A DNA stretch of 64,000 nucleotides from Rhodopseudomonas palustris (GCA_016215605.1 JACRJB010000005.1:1-64000), one strand, 5' to 3'. Counted from the stretch's first letter, positions 1 through 8,620 are shown. The notes: a model not told the origin generated them from the letters alone. Made by a program: numbers and translations.

Positions 1-111
1 CATGGTGAGGAGGCGCGTAGCGCCGTCTCGAACCATGGGCCGCAGCGAATGCGTTGCCCCATCCTTCGAGACGCCCGGCTTTGCCGGGCTCCTCAGGATG
101 AGGACTCAGTG
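1..111. repeat. Dispersed intergenic repeat, family A (copy 1)
   Basis: GC-rich palindromic intergenic element. It has a CATGGTGAGGAGGCGCG arm, a CGTCTCGAACCATG segment and an inner hairpin built on CGCCCGGC..GCCGGGC. The same element recurs in inverted orientation near 30.3 kb, and no convincing protein is encoded across it. Together the two copies define a repeat family; function is unknown. Confidence 0.75.
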
Positions 112-201
112 CGTTCGGAAAGGTCGGCTCGTTTCAATCAAACGATGAACCGCGCTAGTAGGCCTGCGTTCGCCAAGGCCGCCCGGTTTGCTGCGACCGG
201 A

Positions 202-531
202 CTACTCGCTGATGCGAGTCAACACCGCCTTGAAGCCGAGTGCGGGTGCCTCTGCGGCGATACCTTCGACCTGTGCGAAGTCGCCGATCGACGAGCCGTG
301 GAAATCGACGCGGACTTCATCGACGCCGAATACCGACGGAAAGTTCGGGTCGTTGGTGTGGCGGCGACTGACGACCTTGCCCCGGATCGAGCGGCCGTCC
401 TGCTCGTAGGAACCGATGTAGGCGAATGCGGAGCTGCCGCCGCGTAGCATGCCGTCCTGTGCGAACAAGACGCCCACCGCTTTCCGTCGCGGTGTTTCGA
501 ATTCGACCTTGTACAATCCCTTCAACAGCAT
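202..531 (-). CDS. GrlR-like small regulatory protein
   Basis: A 109-residue protein. I chose the ATG at 531 because the family-like sequence starts there (MLLKGLYKVEFETP). The body has the look of GrlR-type proteins: a beta-rich fold beginning with a K-G-x-Y-x-V-x-F stretch, then an LRGGSSAFAYIGSY segment, an RRHTNDP turn and an A-V-L-T-R end. GrlR of enteric pathogens represses a transcription activator; alphaproteobacterial relatives are uncharacterised, so the role here is open. The gene stands alone, divergent from the TPR gene, with the dispersed repeat just downstream. The open frame extends to a TTG at 579, but the extra residues do not look conserved. Confidence 0.65.
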   Translation of the reverse strand: MLLKGLYKVEFETPRRKAVGVLFAQDGMLRGGSSAFAYIGSYEQDGRSIRGKVVSRRHTNDPNFPSVFGVDEVRVDFHGSSIGDFAQVEGIAAEAPALGFKAVLTRISE

Positions 532-676
532 GACGTGAGCGATCCTGAATGAAGCCGCCTGGGAGGAGACGTCGCGCAAAATGGTAATTGGATATTGTTT
601 TCGTGCGCCAGCCGTCCCCGACCTTGGTCATACTATAAAAAACGTGTTTAGCCGATCGAATTAAATCACAGATTGT

Positions 677-693
677 ATGTGCGTTACGCACAT
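677..693. promoter_or_regulatory. Palindrome in the divergent promoter region
   Basis: Perfect 7-bp inverted repeat ATGTGCG-TTA-CGCACAT between the GrlR-like gene and the TPR gene. Its size and place suit a dimeric regulator's operator, but no regulator is identified. It is the most symmetric element in a 359-bp non-coding stretch that otherwise holds only the CtrA-type box. Confidence 0.4.
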
Positions 694-749
694 GGCGCAT
701 GTCATCGCGATGATCAGGCCGACCGTCACACGCCCGCATCGGCTGATGG

Positions 750-764
750 TTAAGCCGACGTTAA
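750..764 (+). promoter_or_regulatory. CtrA-type box upstream of the TPR gene
   Basis: TTAA-GCCGACG-TTAA matches the CtrA consensus TTAA-N7-TTAA exactly. It lies about 125 bp upstream of the ATG of the large secreted TPR protein. CtrA is the alphaproteobacterial cell-cycle and motility regulator, and its upstream kinase CckA is encoded in this window. Binding is inferred from the motif only. Confidence 0.55.
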
Positions 765-890
765 CGGCTTTCTGTTGGAGTGGCGAACGAATGCCTGCGC
801 GTCGGTTTGCGCGACCGACGCGTCGATAAGGCGAGAAGGCGGGAACGTGGCCCGCCCGGGCAGAACAGGGTCGTTGACCGGAAGACACGT

Positions 891-3800
891 ATGGCGCGGA
901 TGGCTGCCGCTGCAGGTTTGTCGCAGGCGCTCTGCTGGCGCCTCGCACGATTCTGTCTGGCGTTAGGGCTGGTCGTCGCCGTCGTGCTGTCGGCGCGTCC
1001 GGCGGCGGCGCAAGCGGTGCGCGGCGAAGCGAGCTTCGAGACCGCGGGTGGCTACGGCCGGCTGCTGGTCCGGCTCGCCGAGGACGTCGAATCCGACGTC
1101 ACCATGGCCGGCCTGATCGTGGTGATCCGGTTCAAGCGCCCGGTCGATATTCCGATCGACAAGCTCGCCGATTCCGCGCCGAACTACATCGGCTCGGCGC
1201 GGCTCGACCCGGACGGCTACGCGGTTCGGCTGGCGCTGCTCCGCAAGTTCACCGTCAATCCGATGTCGGCCGGCGAGCGGCTGTATGTCGACTTCCTGCC
1301 GGACAATTGGGCCGGCGCGCCGCCCGGCCTGCCGCAGGACGTCGTCAAGGCCCTGGCCGAGCGTGCCCGCGCCGCGGAGCGCGCGCTGCGCGCCCAGCAG
1401 GCGAGGGCCGATGTCAAGAAGCGGCCGCCGATCCGCGTCCGCGCTTCGATGCAGCCGACCTTCGTGCGCTACGTGTTCGAGGTGCCGACCGGCGTGCAGG
1501 TGTCGTCGACGCTGACCGACAAGAAGCTCACCGTGCTGTTCAATGCCGGGCTGAATTTCGATCTCGCCGATGCGCAGCTCGCCGGTGCGCCGAATGTCGG
1601 CTCGATCAGTCAGAAGATCGACGGCAACGGTTCTAGCGTCGACTTCGCGCTGATCGGCGGCGCCGACGTGCGCTCGTTCCGCGAGGACAAGAACTTCATC
1701 GTCGACGTCAGCTTCCAGCCGCAGGACGGCGAGCCGCTGAAGAAGAATTCGTCGTCGCTGACCTTGCCGGAAATCGCCAAGCTCGAGCGCGAAGCTGCGC
1801 CGGCCAAACCTGAAGCCAAGCCTGAAGCGAAGTCCGAGGTGAAGCCTGAAGCCAAGTCCGAAGCCAAGTCCGAAGCGAAACCCGAAACAAAGCCAGAGGC
1901 CAAGCCTGCCGCGAAGCCGGCCGCCGCCGCGCCGCCGCAGGTCGCACCGCCCAAGGCCGTGACGACTCCGCCCGCGCCTGCCGGTCCGTCGGCGCGCAAC
2001 GCCGACGCCGCGATGCGCCCCGTCGCGGCGCCGACCGTCGCCGCGCCGGTGGTGGCGGCCCCTGCGACCGTGGCGCCGGCCGCGATGCCGGCTCCGGTGA
2101 ACCCGACGCCGGCCGTAGCGCCGGCGATGGTGCAAGCCGGGCCTTCGCCCGCAACGGCAGACGCCCCGAAGCAGGCGTCGCCCCCGGCGCCCGCGGTCGC
2201 GATCAATCCGGCCGCAGCCGGCGCCGCGCGCCCGGTCGAGGCACGGCGCAACACCGACGGTCTGCAGCTCTCCTTCGCCTTCGCGGCGCCGACGCCGGCG
2301 GCGTTGTTCCGGCGCGGTGAAGTGCTGTGGCTGGTGCTCGACAACACCGCGCCGTTCGATCTCGCCGCGATCCGCCGCGAGGGCGGCGGCATCGTCGGCG
2401 ACGTCAGCCGCGTCGCGATGCCGAACGGGCAGGCGATCCGCATCCGTCTCGATCGTCCGCAACTGGCGACGCTGAGCGAGGACGACGGCTCCGGCAAGGC
2501 GTGGTCGATCACGCTCGCCGATTCCGGGCGCGGCGCCTCGCGGCCGCTGACCGCGGTCCGCAACATCGCCGATCCCGCCCGCGCCACGGTCTCGATTGCG
2601 CTGAGCGGCCTCGGCCAGATGCATCGGCTCACCGACCCCGAAGCCGGCGACGCGCTCACCGTGGTGACCGCGCTGCCGCCGCCGCGCGGCTTCATCAAGC
2701 GGCAGACCTTCGTCGAGTTCAATCTGCTGGAATCGCTGCACGGCGTCGTCATCGAGCTCAAGTCCGACGACGTCGCCGTCGAGACCGTCGCCGACGCGGT
2801 GGTGCTGACGCGGCCCGGCGGGCTGACGCTGTCGTCGGCCGAGCCGGCCGGGCAGGCGGGGTCCACCGCCGAGAAGCCGTTCTTCGACATCGCGCAATGG
2901 GCCAAGGATCAGGAAGGCCGCTTCAACGATGCGCTCGACGCGCGGATCCGCACCGCGTCGATCGCGACCGGCGACGACCGGCTGCCGGCGCGGCTCGATC
3001 TGGCGCGGTTCTACATGGCGCGCGGCATGTATCAGGAAGCCAAGGGCGCGCTCGATCTCGCGCTGCTCGGCGTCAAGACCGGGCAGGAGGACGCCGCGAC
3101 GATGATCGGCCATGCCGCGGCCAGCGCGCTGATGGCGCGGCCGGAGCAGACGCTGAAGGACGTCGCCAATCCGGCGATCGCCTCGACCTACGATGCGCAA
3201 TTGTGGAAGGGCGTGGCGCTGGCGCGGCAGGGCAAATGGCCGGAGGCGCGCGAAAAGCTCAAGTCGGTGCAGTTCGCGATCACCGCGCTGCCGCTCGACA
3301 TGCAGCGCGAAGTACTCGCCACCGCGATGCGCGCGTCGCTGGAAGTCCGCGACTACGCCGGCGCCGCCAAGATCAGCAGCGATTTCGATCTGGTCGGCGT
3401 GCCGGCTGAGATGAAGCCGCAGCTCGCGGTGATGCGCGGCTGGCTCGACGAGGCGCTCGGCCGCGATCCCGAAGCGTTGAAGCGCTACAAGGAGGCGATG
3501 GCCTCGGCCGACCGCGAGGCCGCCAGCGAAGCCAAATTCCGCGACATCGTGCTGCGCAGCAAGCGCGGCGAGATGACTCCGGAGGAAGCGCTGCCGGAGC
3601 TCGAGCGGTTGTCGATGACGTGGCGCGGCGACGACCTCGAAGTCCGCACCCAGCAATTGCTGTCGAAGCTCTACGCCAATGCCGCGCGCTACCGCGACTC
3701 GCTGGCGGCGGCCCGCACCGCGACGCAGCTCGCGCCGAACTCCGAATATGCGCGCCAGGCGCAGGACGACAGCCGGGCGCTGTTCTCGCAGCTGTTCATC

Positions 3801-4655
3801 GGCAACAAGGGCGACGACATTCCGCCGATCGAAGCGCTGGCGACGTTCTACGAATTCCGCGAGCTGACGCCGATCGGCCGCCGCGGCGACGAGATGATCC
3901 GCCGGCTCGCCGACCGCCTGGTCGCGGTCGATCTGCTCGATCAGGCCAGCGAGCTGTTGCAGTACCAGGTCGACAAGCGGCTCGAAGGCGCGGCGCGGGC
4001 GCAGGTTGCCGCAAGGCTGGCGATGGTCTATCTGATGAACCGCAAGCCCGACCGCGCGATCGCCGCGCTGCATTCGTCGCGGATCGCGGACCTCGCCGGC
4101 GAGCTGCGCCAGCAGCGGTTGCTGCTCGAGGCGCGGGCGCAGAGCGACATCGGCCGTCACGATCTCGCGCTCGACATCATCACCAACATCGCCGGCCGCG
4201 AAGCGATCCGGCTGCGCTCCGACATCTACTGGGCGTCGCGGCGCTGGCGCGAATCCTCGGAGCAGATCGAATTGTATCTCGGCGACCGCTGGCGCGATTT
4301 CACGCCGCTGTCGCAGGCCGAGAAGAGCGACGTGATCCGCGCCGTGGTCGGCTACGCGCTGGCCGAGGATGCGCTCGGTCTCGGCCGCTTCCGCGAGAAG
4401 TTCGCGCCGCTGATGACCGACCCGGCCGACCGCGCCGCGTTCGACATCGCCAGCACGCCGGCGGCCGGCGACAGCGCCGCGTTCGCCGCGATCGCCAAGA
4501 TGGCGGCGAGCGTCGACACGCTCGAAGGCTTCCTGCGCGAGATGAAGCAGCGCTTCCCCGACGCCAGCGCCCGCGCCACGCCGCCCGGCGCCGACATGAC
4601 CTCGACCGGCTCGATCCCGGCCGAGAAGGCCCGCGTCATCAAGATGACGCGGTAG
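891..4655 (+). CDS. Large secreted TPR-repeat protein
   Basis: A 1254-residue exported protein of unrecognised family. The ATG at 891 (or 900) is chosen because it opens a signal peptide: a hydrophobic core near residues 22-36 ends in an Ala-x-Ala site before QAVRG. Residues about 30-300 form a globular N-terminal part. Residues about 304-347 are a Lys/Glu/Pro/Ala repeat (KPEAKPEAKSE units), followed by an Ala/Pro-rich linker to about residue 450. A second globular part and a helical, TPR-like C-terminal half follow (about residues 700-1200, with LARFYMARGMYQEAKGAL-type helices). It probably acts in the periplasm or cell envelope as a scaffold. It faces the flagellar genes and has a CtrA-type box upstream, so a motility or cell-pole role is plausible but unproven. 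Confidence 0.7.
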   Translation: MARMAAAAGLSQALCWRLARFCLALGLVVAVVLSARPAAAQAVRGEASFETAGGYGRLLVRLAEDVESDVTMAGLIVVIRFKRPVDIPIDKLADSAPNYIGSARLDPDGYAVRLALLRKFTVNPMSAGERLYVDFLPDNWAGAPPGLPQDVVKALAERARAAERALRAQQARADVKKRPPIRVRASMQPTFVRYVFEVPTGVQVSSTLTDKKLTVLFNAGLNFDLADAQLAGAPNVGSISQKIDGNGSSVDFALIGGADVRSFREDKNFIVDVSFQPQDGEPLKKNSSSLTLPEIAKLEREAAPAKPEAKPEAKSEVKPEAKSEAKSEAKPETKPEAKPAAKPAAAAPPQVAPPKAVTTPPAPAGPSARNADAAMRPVAAPTVAAPVVAAPATVAPAAMPAPVNPTPAVAPAMVQAGPSPATADAPKQASPPAPAVAINPAAAGAARPVEARRNTDGLQLSFAFAAPTPAALFRRGEVLWLVLDNTAPFDLAAIRREGGGIVGDVSRVAMPNGQAIRIRLDRPQLATLSEDDGSGKAWSITLADSGRGASRPLTAVRNIADPARATVSIALSGLGQMHRLTDPEAGDALTVVTALPPPRGFIKRQTFVEFNLLESLHGVVIELKSDDVAVETVADAVVLTRPGGLTLSSAEPAGQAGSTAEKPFFDIAQWAKDQEGRFNDALDARIRTASIATGDDRLPARLDLARFYMARGMYQEAKGALDLALLGVKTGQEDAATMIGHAAASALMARPEQTLKDVANPAIASTYDAQLWKGVALARQGKWPEAREKLKSVQFAITALPLDMQREVLATAMRASLEVRDYAGAAKISSDFDLVGVPAEMKPQLAVMRGWLDEALGRDPEALKRYKEAMASADREAASEAKFRDIVLRSKRGEMTPEEALPELERLSMTWRGDDLEVRTQQLLSKLYANAARYRDSLAAARTATQLAPNSEYARQAQDDSRALFSQLFIGNKGDDIPPIEALATFYEFRELTPIGRRGDEMIRRLADRLVAVDLLDQASELLQYQVDKRLEGAARAQVAARLAMVYLMNRKPDRAIAALHSSRIADLAGELRQQRLLLEARAQSDIGRHDLALDIITNIAGREAIRLRSDIYWASRRWRESSEQIELYLGDRWRDFTPLSQAEKSDVIRAVVGYALAEDALGLGRFREKFAPLMTDPADRAAFDIASTPAAGDSAAFAAIAKMAASVDTLEGFLREMKQRFPDASARATPPGADMTSTGSIPAEKARVIKMTR

Positions 4656-4703
4656 GTCTAGAGGCCGGACGCGCGACGTCCGTGTCTGCAGGGCCTCTCG
4701 TTC

Positions 4704-4807
4704 GTCATTCCGGGGCGCTCGCGCAGCGAGCGAACCCGGAATCTCGAAGGTGTGTGCGAGGCTGAGATTCTGGGTTCGCTCCGCTTCGCTACGCGCCCCG
4801 GAATGAC
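4704..4807. repeat. Dispersed palindromic repeat, family B (copy 1)
   Basis: Long imperfect inverted repeat with outer arms GTCATTCCGGGGCGC and GCGCCCCGGAATGAC and inner arms around GAACCCGGAATCTC. It lies between the convergent 3' ends of the TPR gene and fliP. At least four more copies occur in this window, always between genes. Confidence 0.85.
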
Positions 4808-4841
4808 TCGCGGAGACGCGGGCGGAACTTCGCGGTGGTCG

Positions 4842-5603
4842 CTACCCGCTGCCCGTGTAGCTCTGCACCAAACTCCCCGCCACCAGCGACCAGCCGTCGA
4901 CCAGGACGAAGAAGATCAGCTTGAACGGCAGCGACACCACCACCGGCGGCAGCATCATCATGCCCATCGACATCAGCACCGAGGCGACGACGAGGTCGAT
5001 GATCAGGAACGGCAGGAACAGCAGGAAGCCGATCTCGAAGGCGCGCTTCAATTCCGAGATCATGAAGGCCGGCATCAGGATGCGCAGCGACAGATCGTCC
5101 GGCGTCGCCGGCGGCGCTTCGCCGGAGAGGTCGAGGAACAGTTTGAGATCCTTCTCGCGGACGTTCTTCTGCATGAAGATCCGCAGCGGCCCGGAGGCGC
5201 GCACCAGCGCGTCCTCGACGCTCATCTCGTTGGCGATCAGCGGCTTGATGCCGTCGTCGTAGGATTTCTGCAGCGTCGGCCCCATCACGAAGGCGGTGAG
5301 GAACAGCGCCAGCGCGACGATCACCATGTTGGGCGGCGCGGTGGCGGTGCCGAGCGCGGTGCGCAGCAGCGACAGCACCACCACGATCCGGGTGAACGAC
5401 GTCATCATGATCAGGATCGACGGCGCGATCGACAGCACCGTCAGCAGCGCGATCAGCTGGATGGCGCGCTCGGTGACGCCGGTGCCGCCGCCCAGATTGA
5501 TGCTGACGTCCTGCGCATGCACCGGCGCCGCCAGCGCGGCTTCGGCGGCGATCAGGACGGTGAGGAAAAGAACAATTCTACGCGGCGTGGCCGGGCGGCT
5601 CAC
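4842..5603 (-). CDS. fliP: Flagellar type III export protein FliP
   Basis: A 253-residue core membrane component of the flagellar export gate (FliP-FliQ-FliR), which passes rod, hook and filament subunits across the inner membrane. The N-terminus is a cleavable signal peptide (ending near PVHAQ), as usual for FliP. The conserved body has the MMTSFTRIVVVLSLLR segment, the RIFMQKN periplasmic region and the C-terminal SELKRAFEIGFLLFLPFLIIDLVV helices. Length is normal for the family. The start overlaps the fliO stop by four bases, so the two are translationally coupled. fliQ and fliR lie on the opposite strand about 3 kb away. Confidence 0.96.
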   Translation of the reverse strand: MSRPATPRRIVLFLTVLIAAEAALAAPVHAQDVSINLGGGTGVTERAIQLIALLTVLSIAPSILIMMTSFTRIVVVLSLLRTALGTATAPPNMVIVALALFLTAFVMGPTLQKSYDDGIKPLIANEMSVEDALVRASGPLRIFMQKNVREKDLKLFLDLSGEAPPATPDDLSLRILMPAFMISELKRAFEIGFLLFLPFLIIDLVVASVLMSMGMMMLPPVVVSLPFKLIFFVLVDGWSLVAGSLVQSYTGSG

Positions 5604-6583
5604 GAAGGGGTCTTCGGCCGTCCCAGCAGCGACGCCATCGCGTCTTCGCGGCTCTCGAAGCCGGCTTTCGGCGAGGCCGCCGCGGCGGGGGGCGGCTCGG
5701 GACGGGGTTCGGACGCGCGCGGCGCCGGGCGGGCCGGCGGCTCGGGGCCGACCGGCGGCGCGGCTTCCGGCTTGGCGTCGGGCGGACGCCGCAGCGCGGC
5801 TTCGAGCCGGTTGGCCATCTCGGCGAGATTCTGGTCGGCGGCCGACAACGCAGCCGGCGACGGCGCGGGCGGCGCCTGGGGCACCGGCGGGGCGGGCGGC
5901 GCCGGACGTTCGGCGCGGATCGGCGGTGGCGCCTTCGGCTCGGGGCGCGGCGGACGCGGCATCGCCGGCTCGGCGCGCGGGCGCGGCGCCGGTTCCATGC
6001 GCGGCTCCGGACGGGCTTCCGCGCGCGGTTCGGGGCGCGGCTCCGGCCGGGGGATCGGCGGCAGCTCGGGCCGGCCCATCGGTTCGGGGACCAGGCCGGC
6101 GAACGGATCGTTGCCGGGGAAGTCGCTGGGCCGGCGCGGCGGCATGGGCGGCATCGGCGGCGGCGCGGGCCGGCGCGCCTCCTCGGCGAAAGACGGCCGC
6201 GACGGGCGCGGCGGCAGCTCCGGCTCGGGGGCCTCGGCGGCGCCCTCGGCCTCCCAGTCCATCGGCCCGATCCGCGGCTCGACGCCGAGCCCGGGGCGCT
6301 GCGCGTCGCGCGCCGGATTGGCGCGGACAATGTTGGGTTCGACGACGATGTCGCTGGGGCCGCCGATCATCAGCAGATGCTCGACATTGTCGCGCCGCAC
6401 CAGCACCAGCCGGCGTCGGCCGTCGACCGCGGCGGCGTCGATCACCGCCAGTCGGGGCATCCGGCCGCTCTTGGTGTGGGCGCCGAGGCGATTACCGGCG
6501 AAGCGGCGCACCAGCCAGGCGGCGGCGCCGATCATGGCCAGAACCGCCAGAAACGCAAAAAAGAACATCAATGGCTGCGGCAT
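5600..6583 (-). CDS. fliO: Flagellar biosynthesis protein FliO, with long tail
   Basis: A 327-residue protein starting at the ATG at 6583, where a membrane segment begins (MPQPLMFFFAFLAVLAMIG). The FliO-type cytoplasmic domain follows (about residues 30-110, with RLAVIDAAAVDGRRRLVLVRRDNVEHLLMIGG-like sequence). FliO assists assembly of the FliP ring. The remainder, about 200 residues, is a low-complexity Pro/Arg/Glu/Ala tail with PEPRPEPRAEARPEP-type units. FliO proteins are usually about 100-150 residues, so the tail is an accessory extension. The stop overlaps the fliP start by four bases, and the gene diverges from flgB. Confidence 0.85.
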   Translation of the reverse strand: MPQPLMFFFAFLAVLAMIGAAAWLVRRFAGNRLGAHTKSGRMPRLAVIDAAAVDGRRRLVLVRRDNVEHLLMIGGPSDIVVEPNIVRANPARDAQRPGLGVEPRIGPMDWEAEGAAEAPEPELPPRPSRPSFAEEARRPAPPPMPPMPPRRPSDFPGNDPFAGLVPEPMGRPELPPIPRPEPRPEPRAEARPEPRMEPAPRPRAEPAMPRPPRPEPKAPPPIRAERPAPPAPPVPQAPPAPSPAALSAADQNLAEMANRLEAALRRPPDAKPEAAPPVGPEPPARPAPRASEPRPEPPPAAAASPKAGFESREDAMASLLGRPKTPS

Positions 6584-6923
6584 GCTGGATCCCCGGAGAG
6601 AAGCGCGTCGGTTTCGGCATCGTCGGCCGCCCCTGACCCGGATACGGGCACAGACCCGGCGACGCACGGCACGCTTCGTTCATCCTTCTTAATAAGCACC
6701 GGCAGGAACTGCCATCCGATTTTTCTCATACCCCACGAATCATGGGGACCAAAACGTCTTCTGATCTCCACAAACGCGGATTCGCCGGAGCAGCGGCAAG
6801 ACATTGGTAACGAAGTCGCAAGCCTTTCGTAACCAATCTTAACCGGCCGTTAACCATAAGCCCGGCAAATTCTGCCTACTCCCGGAGAGCCGCGACGCGG
6901 CCGCAGCCGGGATGGAGGCGGCG
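6584..6923. other. Divergent flagellar promoter region
   Basis: A 340-bp non-coding stretch between fliO and flgB. It holds the CtrA-type box described separately and a GTAACGAA..TTCGTAAC-like inverted element just before it. No gene is credible here. Confidence 0.6.
6839..6853 (+). promoter_or_regulatory. CtrA-type box upstream of flgB
   Basis: TTAA-CCGGCCG-TTAA followed by CC, an exact match to TTAA-N7-TTAA(CC), the full CtrA consensus. It sits about 70 bp upstream of the flgB start, a normal activator or promoter position. Flagellar promoters are known CtrA targets in alphaproteobacteria. Confidence 0.65.
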
Positions 6924-7334
6924 ATGTCGATCACTGATCTTCCGATGCTGGCGGCGCTGCGCACCAAGATGCAATGGCATCAGGAGCGCCAGAAGGTGCT
7001 GGCCGAAAACGTGTCCAATTCGGACACGCCCGGGTTCCAGCCGCGCGAACTGGTGGCGCCGAAATTCGATGCGGCCGGCAAGCTCACCGCCAGCAGCGCC
7101 GGCGGCTCGCTGCCGATGATGATGACGAGCGCCTCGCATCTCAAGCCGCCCGGGGGAACCGTGTCGTTCTCGGAAGACCGCCGTGCCGGGTTCCAGACCC
7201 GTCCGGCCGGCAACGCCGTCAACCTCGAGGATCAGATGATGAAGGTGTCGGCCAACCAGATGGACTACGCCGCCGCCACCTCGCTCTACACCCGCAGTCT
7301 CGGGCTGCTGAAGACCGCGATCGGCAAGCGCTGA
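6924..7334 (+). CDS. flgB: Flagellar basal-body rod protein FlgB
   Basis: A 136-residue proximal rod protein exported through the flagellar secretion gate. The ATG at 6924 is preferred over the one at 6912 because GGAGG (6914-6918) is five bases upstream of it. The N-terminus has the rod-protein signature QKVLAENVSNSDTPGF, and the C-terminal helix (QMMKVSANQMDYAAATSLYTRSL) is the usual coiled-coil end. It is first in the cluster flgB-flgC-fliE-fliQ-fliR-flhB and lies downstream of a CtrA-type box. Confidence 0.95.
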   Translation: MSITDLPMLAALRTKMQWHQERQKVLAENVSNSDTPGFQPRELVAPKFDAAGKLTASSAGGSLPMMMTSASHLKPPGGTVSFSEDRRAGFQTRPAGNAVNLEDQMMKVSANQMDYAAATSLYTRSLGLLKTAIGKR

Positions 7335-7356
7335 CGAACGCTAGGGAGATTGAGCC

Positions 7357-7782
7357 ATGGCAGACGACGCAGGGGATTTCGCACGGTCGATGGGCATCGC
7401 CACCTCCGGGCTGCGCGCGCAGGCCGGACGGATGCGGGTGATCTCGGAGAACATCGCCAATGCCGATTCCACCGCGCAGACGGCCGGCGGCGATCCGTAT
7501 CGCCGCAAGGTGCCGACCTTCACCTCGGCGCTCGACCGCTCGCTCGACGCCCGCACCGTGGCGCTCGGCCGGGTCAAGCCGGACACCTCGGCGTTCCGAC
7601 TGAAATACGAGCCGACCAATCCGGCCGCCGACGTCGCCGGCAACGTCAAATACCCGAACGTCAATTCGGTGATCGAAATGACCGACATGCGCAGCGCGCA
7701 GCGGTCCTACGAAGCCAACCTCAACGTCATCAGCGCGACGCGCCGGATGATCCAGCGCACCCTCGACATCCTCAAGGCCTGA
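7357..7782 (+). CDS. flgC: Flagellar basal-body rod protein FlgC
   Basis: A 141-residue rod protein, 22 bp after flgB with AGGGAG upstream of the ATG. The rod signature is clear (ISENIANADSTAQT), followed by PYRRKVPTF, and the C-terminal helix ends with MTDMRSAQRSYEANLNVISATR, the typical FlgC/FlgG end. It forms the proximal rod with FlgB and FlgF, anchored to the MS ring by FliE. Length is normal. Confidence 0.96.
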   Translation: MADDAGDFARSMGIATSGLRAQAGRMRVISENIANADSTAQTAGGDPYRRKVPTFTSALDRSLDARTVALGRVKPDTSAFRLKYEPTNPAADVAGNVKYPNVNSVIEMTDMRSAQRSYEANLNVISATRRMIQRTLDILKA

Positions 7783-7808
7783 ACCGCCCCCGAGCCAGGA
7801 GACCCCCA

Positions 7809-8114
7809 ATGGCATCCCCGATTTCCGCAGCCAATGCCTATGCGAGCCTCGCCCGGCTCGCCAATCCCGGCGGCGCCGGCAAGCCGACCGACAACGGCCC
7901 GTCGTTCGGCGCGCTGGTCAAGGACGCGATGGGCAGCGTGCTCGACGCCGGCCGCAAATCCGACGCCCAGACCGTGGCGATGGCCAACGGCAAGTCGAAC
8001 ATCATGGACGTGGTCACGGCGGTCGCCGAGACCGACGTCGCGGTGTCGACGCTGGTGTCGGTGCGCGACCGGGTGATCCAGTCCTACGAAGAAATCCTGC
8101 GGATGCCGATCTGA
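7809..8114 (+). CDS. fliE: Flagellar hook-basal body protein FliE
   Basis: A 101-residue protein read from the ATG at 7809, with AGGAGAC upstream. The open frame continues further upstream but that part overlaps flgC and is a shadow. The C-terminal half has the FliE pattern: VAMANGKSNIMDVVTAVAETDVAVSTLVSVRDRVIQSYEEILRMPI. FliE joins the MS ring to the rod and is one of the first exported subunits. It is separated from fliQ by a palindromic repeat, so the operon is interrupted physically though not necessarily transcriptionally. Confidence 0.95.
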   Translation: MASPISAANAYASLARLANPGGAGKPTDNGPSFGALVKDAMGSVLDAGRKSDAQTVAMANGKSNIMDVVTAVAETDVAVSTLVSVRDRVIQSYEEILRMPI

Positions 8115-8149
8115 TCGCTCGCTCGCAGAATGATGCCGACCACGCAAGC

Positions 8150-8235
8150 CAACGTCATTGCGAGCGCAGCGAAGCAATCCACGGCCACGCGGTGGAGCTT
8201 CTGGATTGCTTCTCCGCTCCTCGCAGTGACGACCG
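8150..8235. repeat. Intergenic palindromic repeat, family C
   Basis: Inverted repeat between fliE and fliQ: GTCATTGCGAGCGCAGCGAAGC near 8154-8176 is echoed by the complement of GCTTCTCCGCTCCTCGCAGTGAC near 8208-8230, with CAATCCA..TGGATTG inner arms. It is inserted inside the flagellar cluster and has no coding capacity of its own. Confidence 0.8.
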
Positions 8236-8256
8236 ACTAGACAAAGGATCCTCAAT

Positions 8257-8520
8257 ATGACCGGCCCCGAAACTCTCGACGTGGCGCGCGACGCGATCTG
8301 GACGATCGTGATCGTCTCGGCGCCGCTGATGGTGGTCGGCCTCGTCGTCGGCGTCGCGGTGTCGCTGGTGCAGGCGCTGACCCAGATCCAGGAACAGACG
8401 CTGGTGTTCGTCCCGAAGATTCTCGCGATCTTCGTCACCCTGGTGCTGACGCTGCCGTTCATGGCCGACGTGCTGCACGCCGAAATGCTGCGGATATCAT
8501 CGCGAATCACCGGCGGTTGA
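8257..8520 (+). CDS. fliQ: Flagellar type III export protein FliQ
   Basis: An 87-residue, two-helix membrane protein of the export gate. It has the family's hairpin: a first helix (WTIVIVSAPLMVVGLVVGVAV), the conserved turn LVQALTQIQEQTL, and a second helix (PKILAIFVTLVLTLPFM). Length is typical (about 88). AAGGA lies eight bases before the ATG. It precedes fliR and is separated from fliE by the family C repeat. Confidence 0.96.
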   Translation: MTGPETLDVARDAIWTIVIVSAPLMVVGLVVGVAVSLVQALTQIQEQTLVFVPKILAIFVTLVLTLPFMADVLHAEMLRISSRITGG

Positions 8521-8620
8521 CGCATGATCGGGACCCGTGCCACCGGCCGGTGCGCGACGTTCGCGGCTGAACGCCGCGACGCCGGCGCAGTCGCCTCCGG
8601 TCCCGACGAAGATCCTCGCC

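Noticed and set aside
963-4160. A 1065-codon minus-strand frame opposite the TPR gene
   Set aside because: Arg/Gln/Ala-rich, no ribosome site and no known fold; a high-GC antisense shadow.
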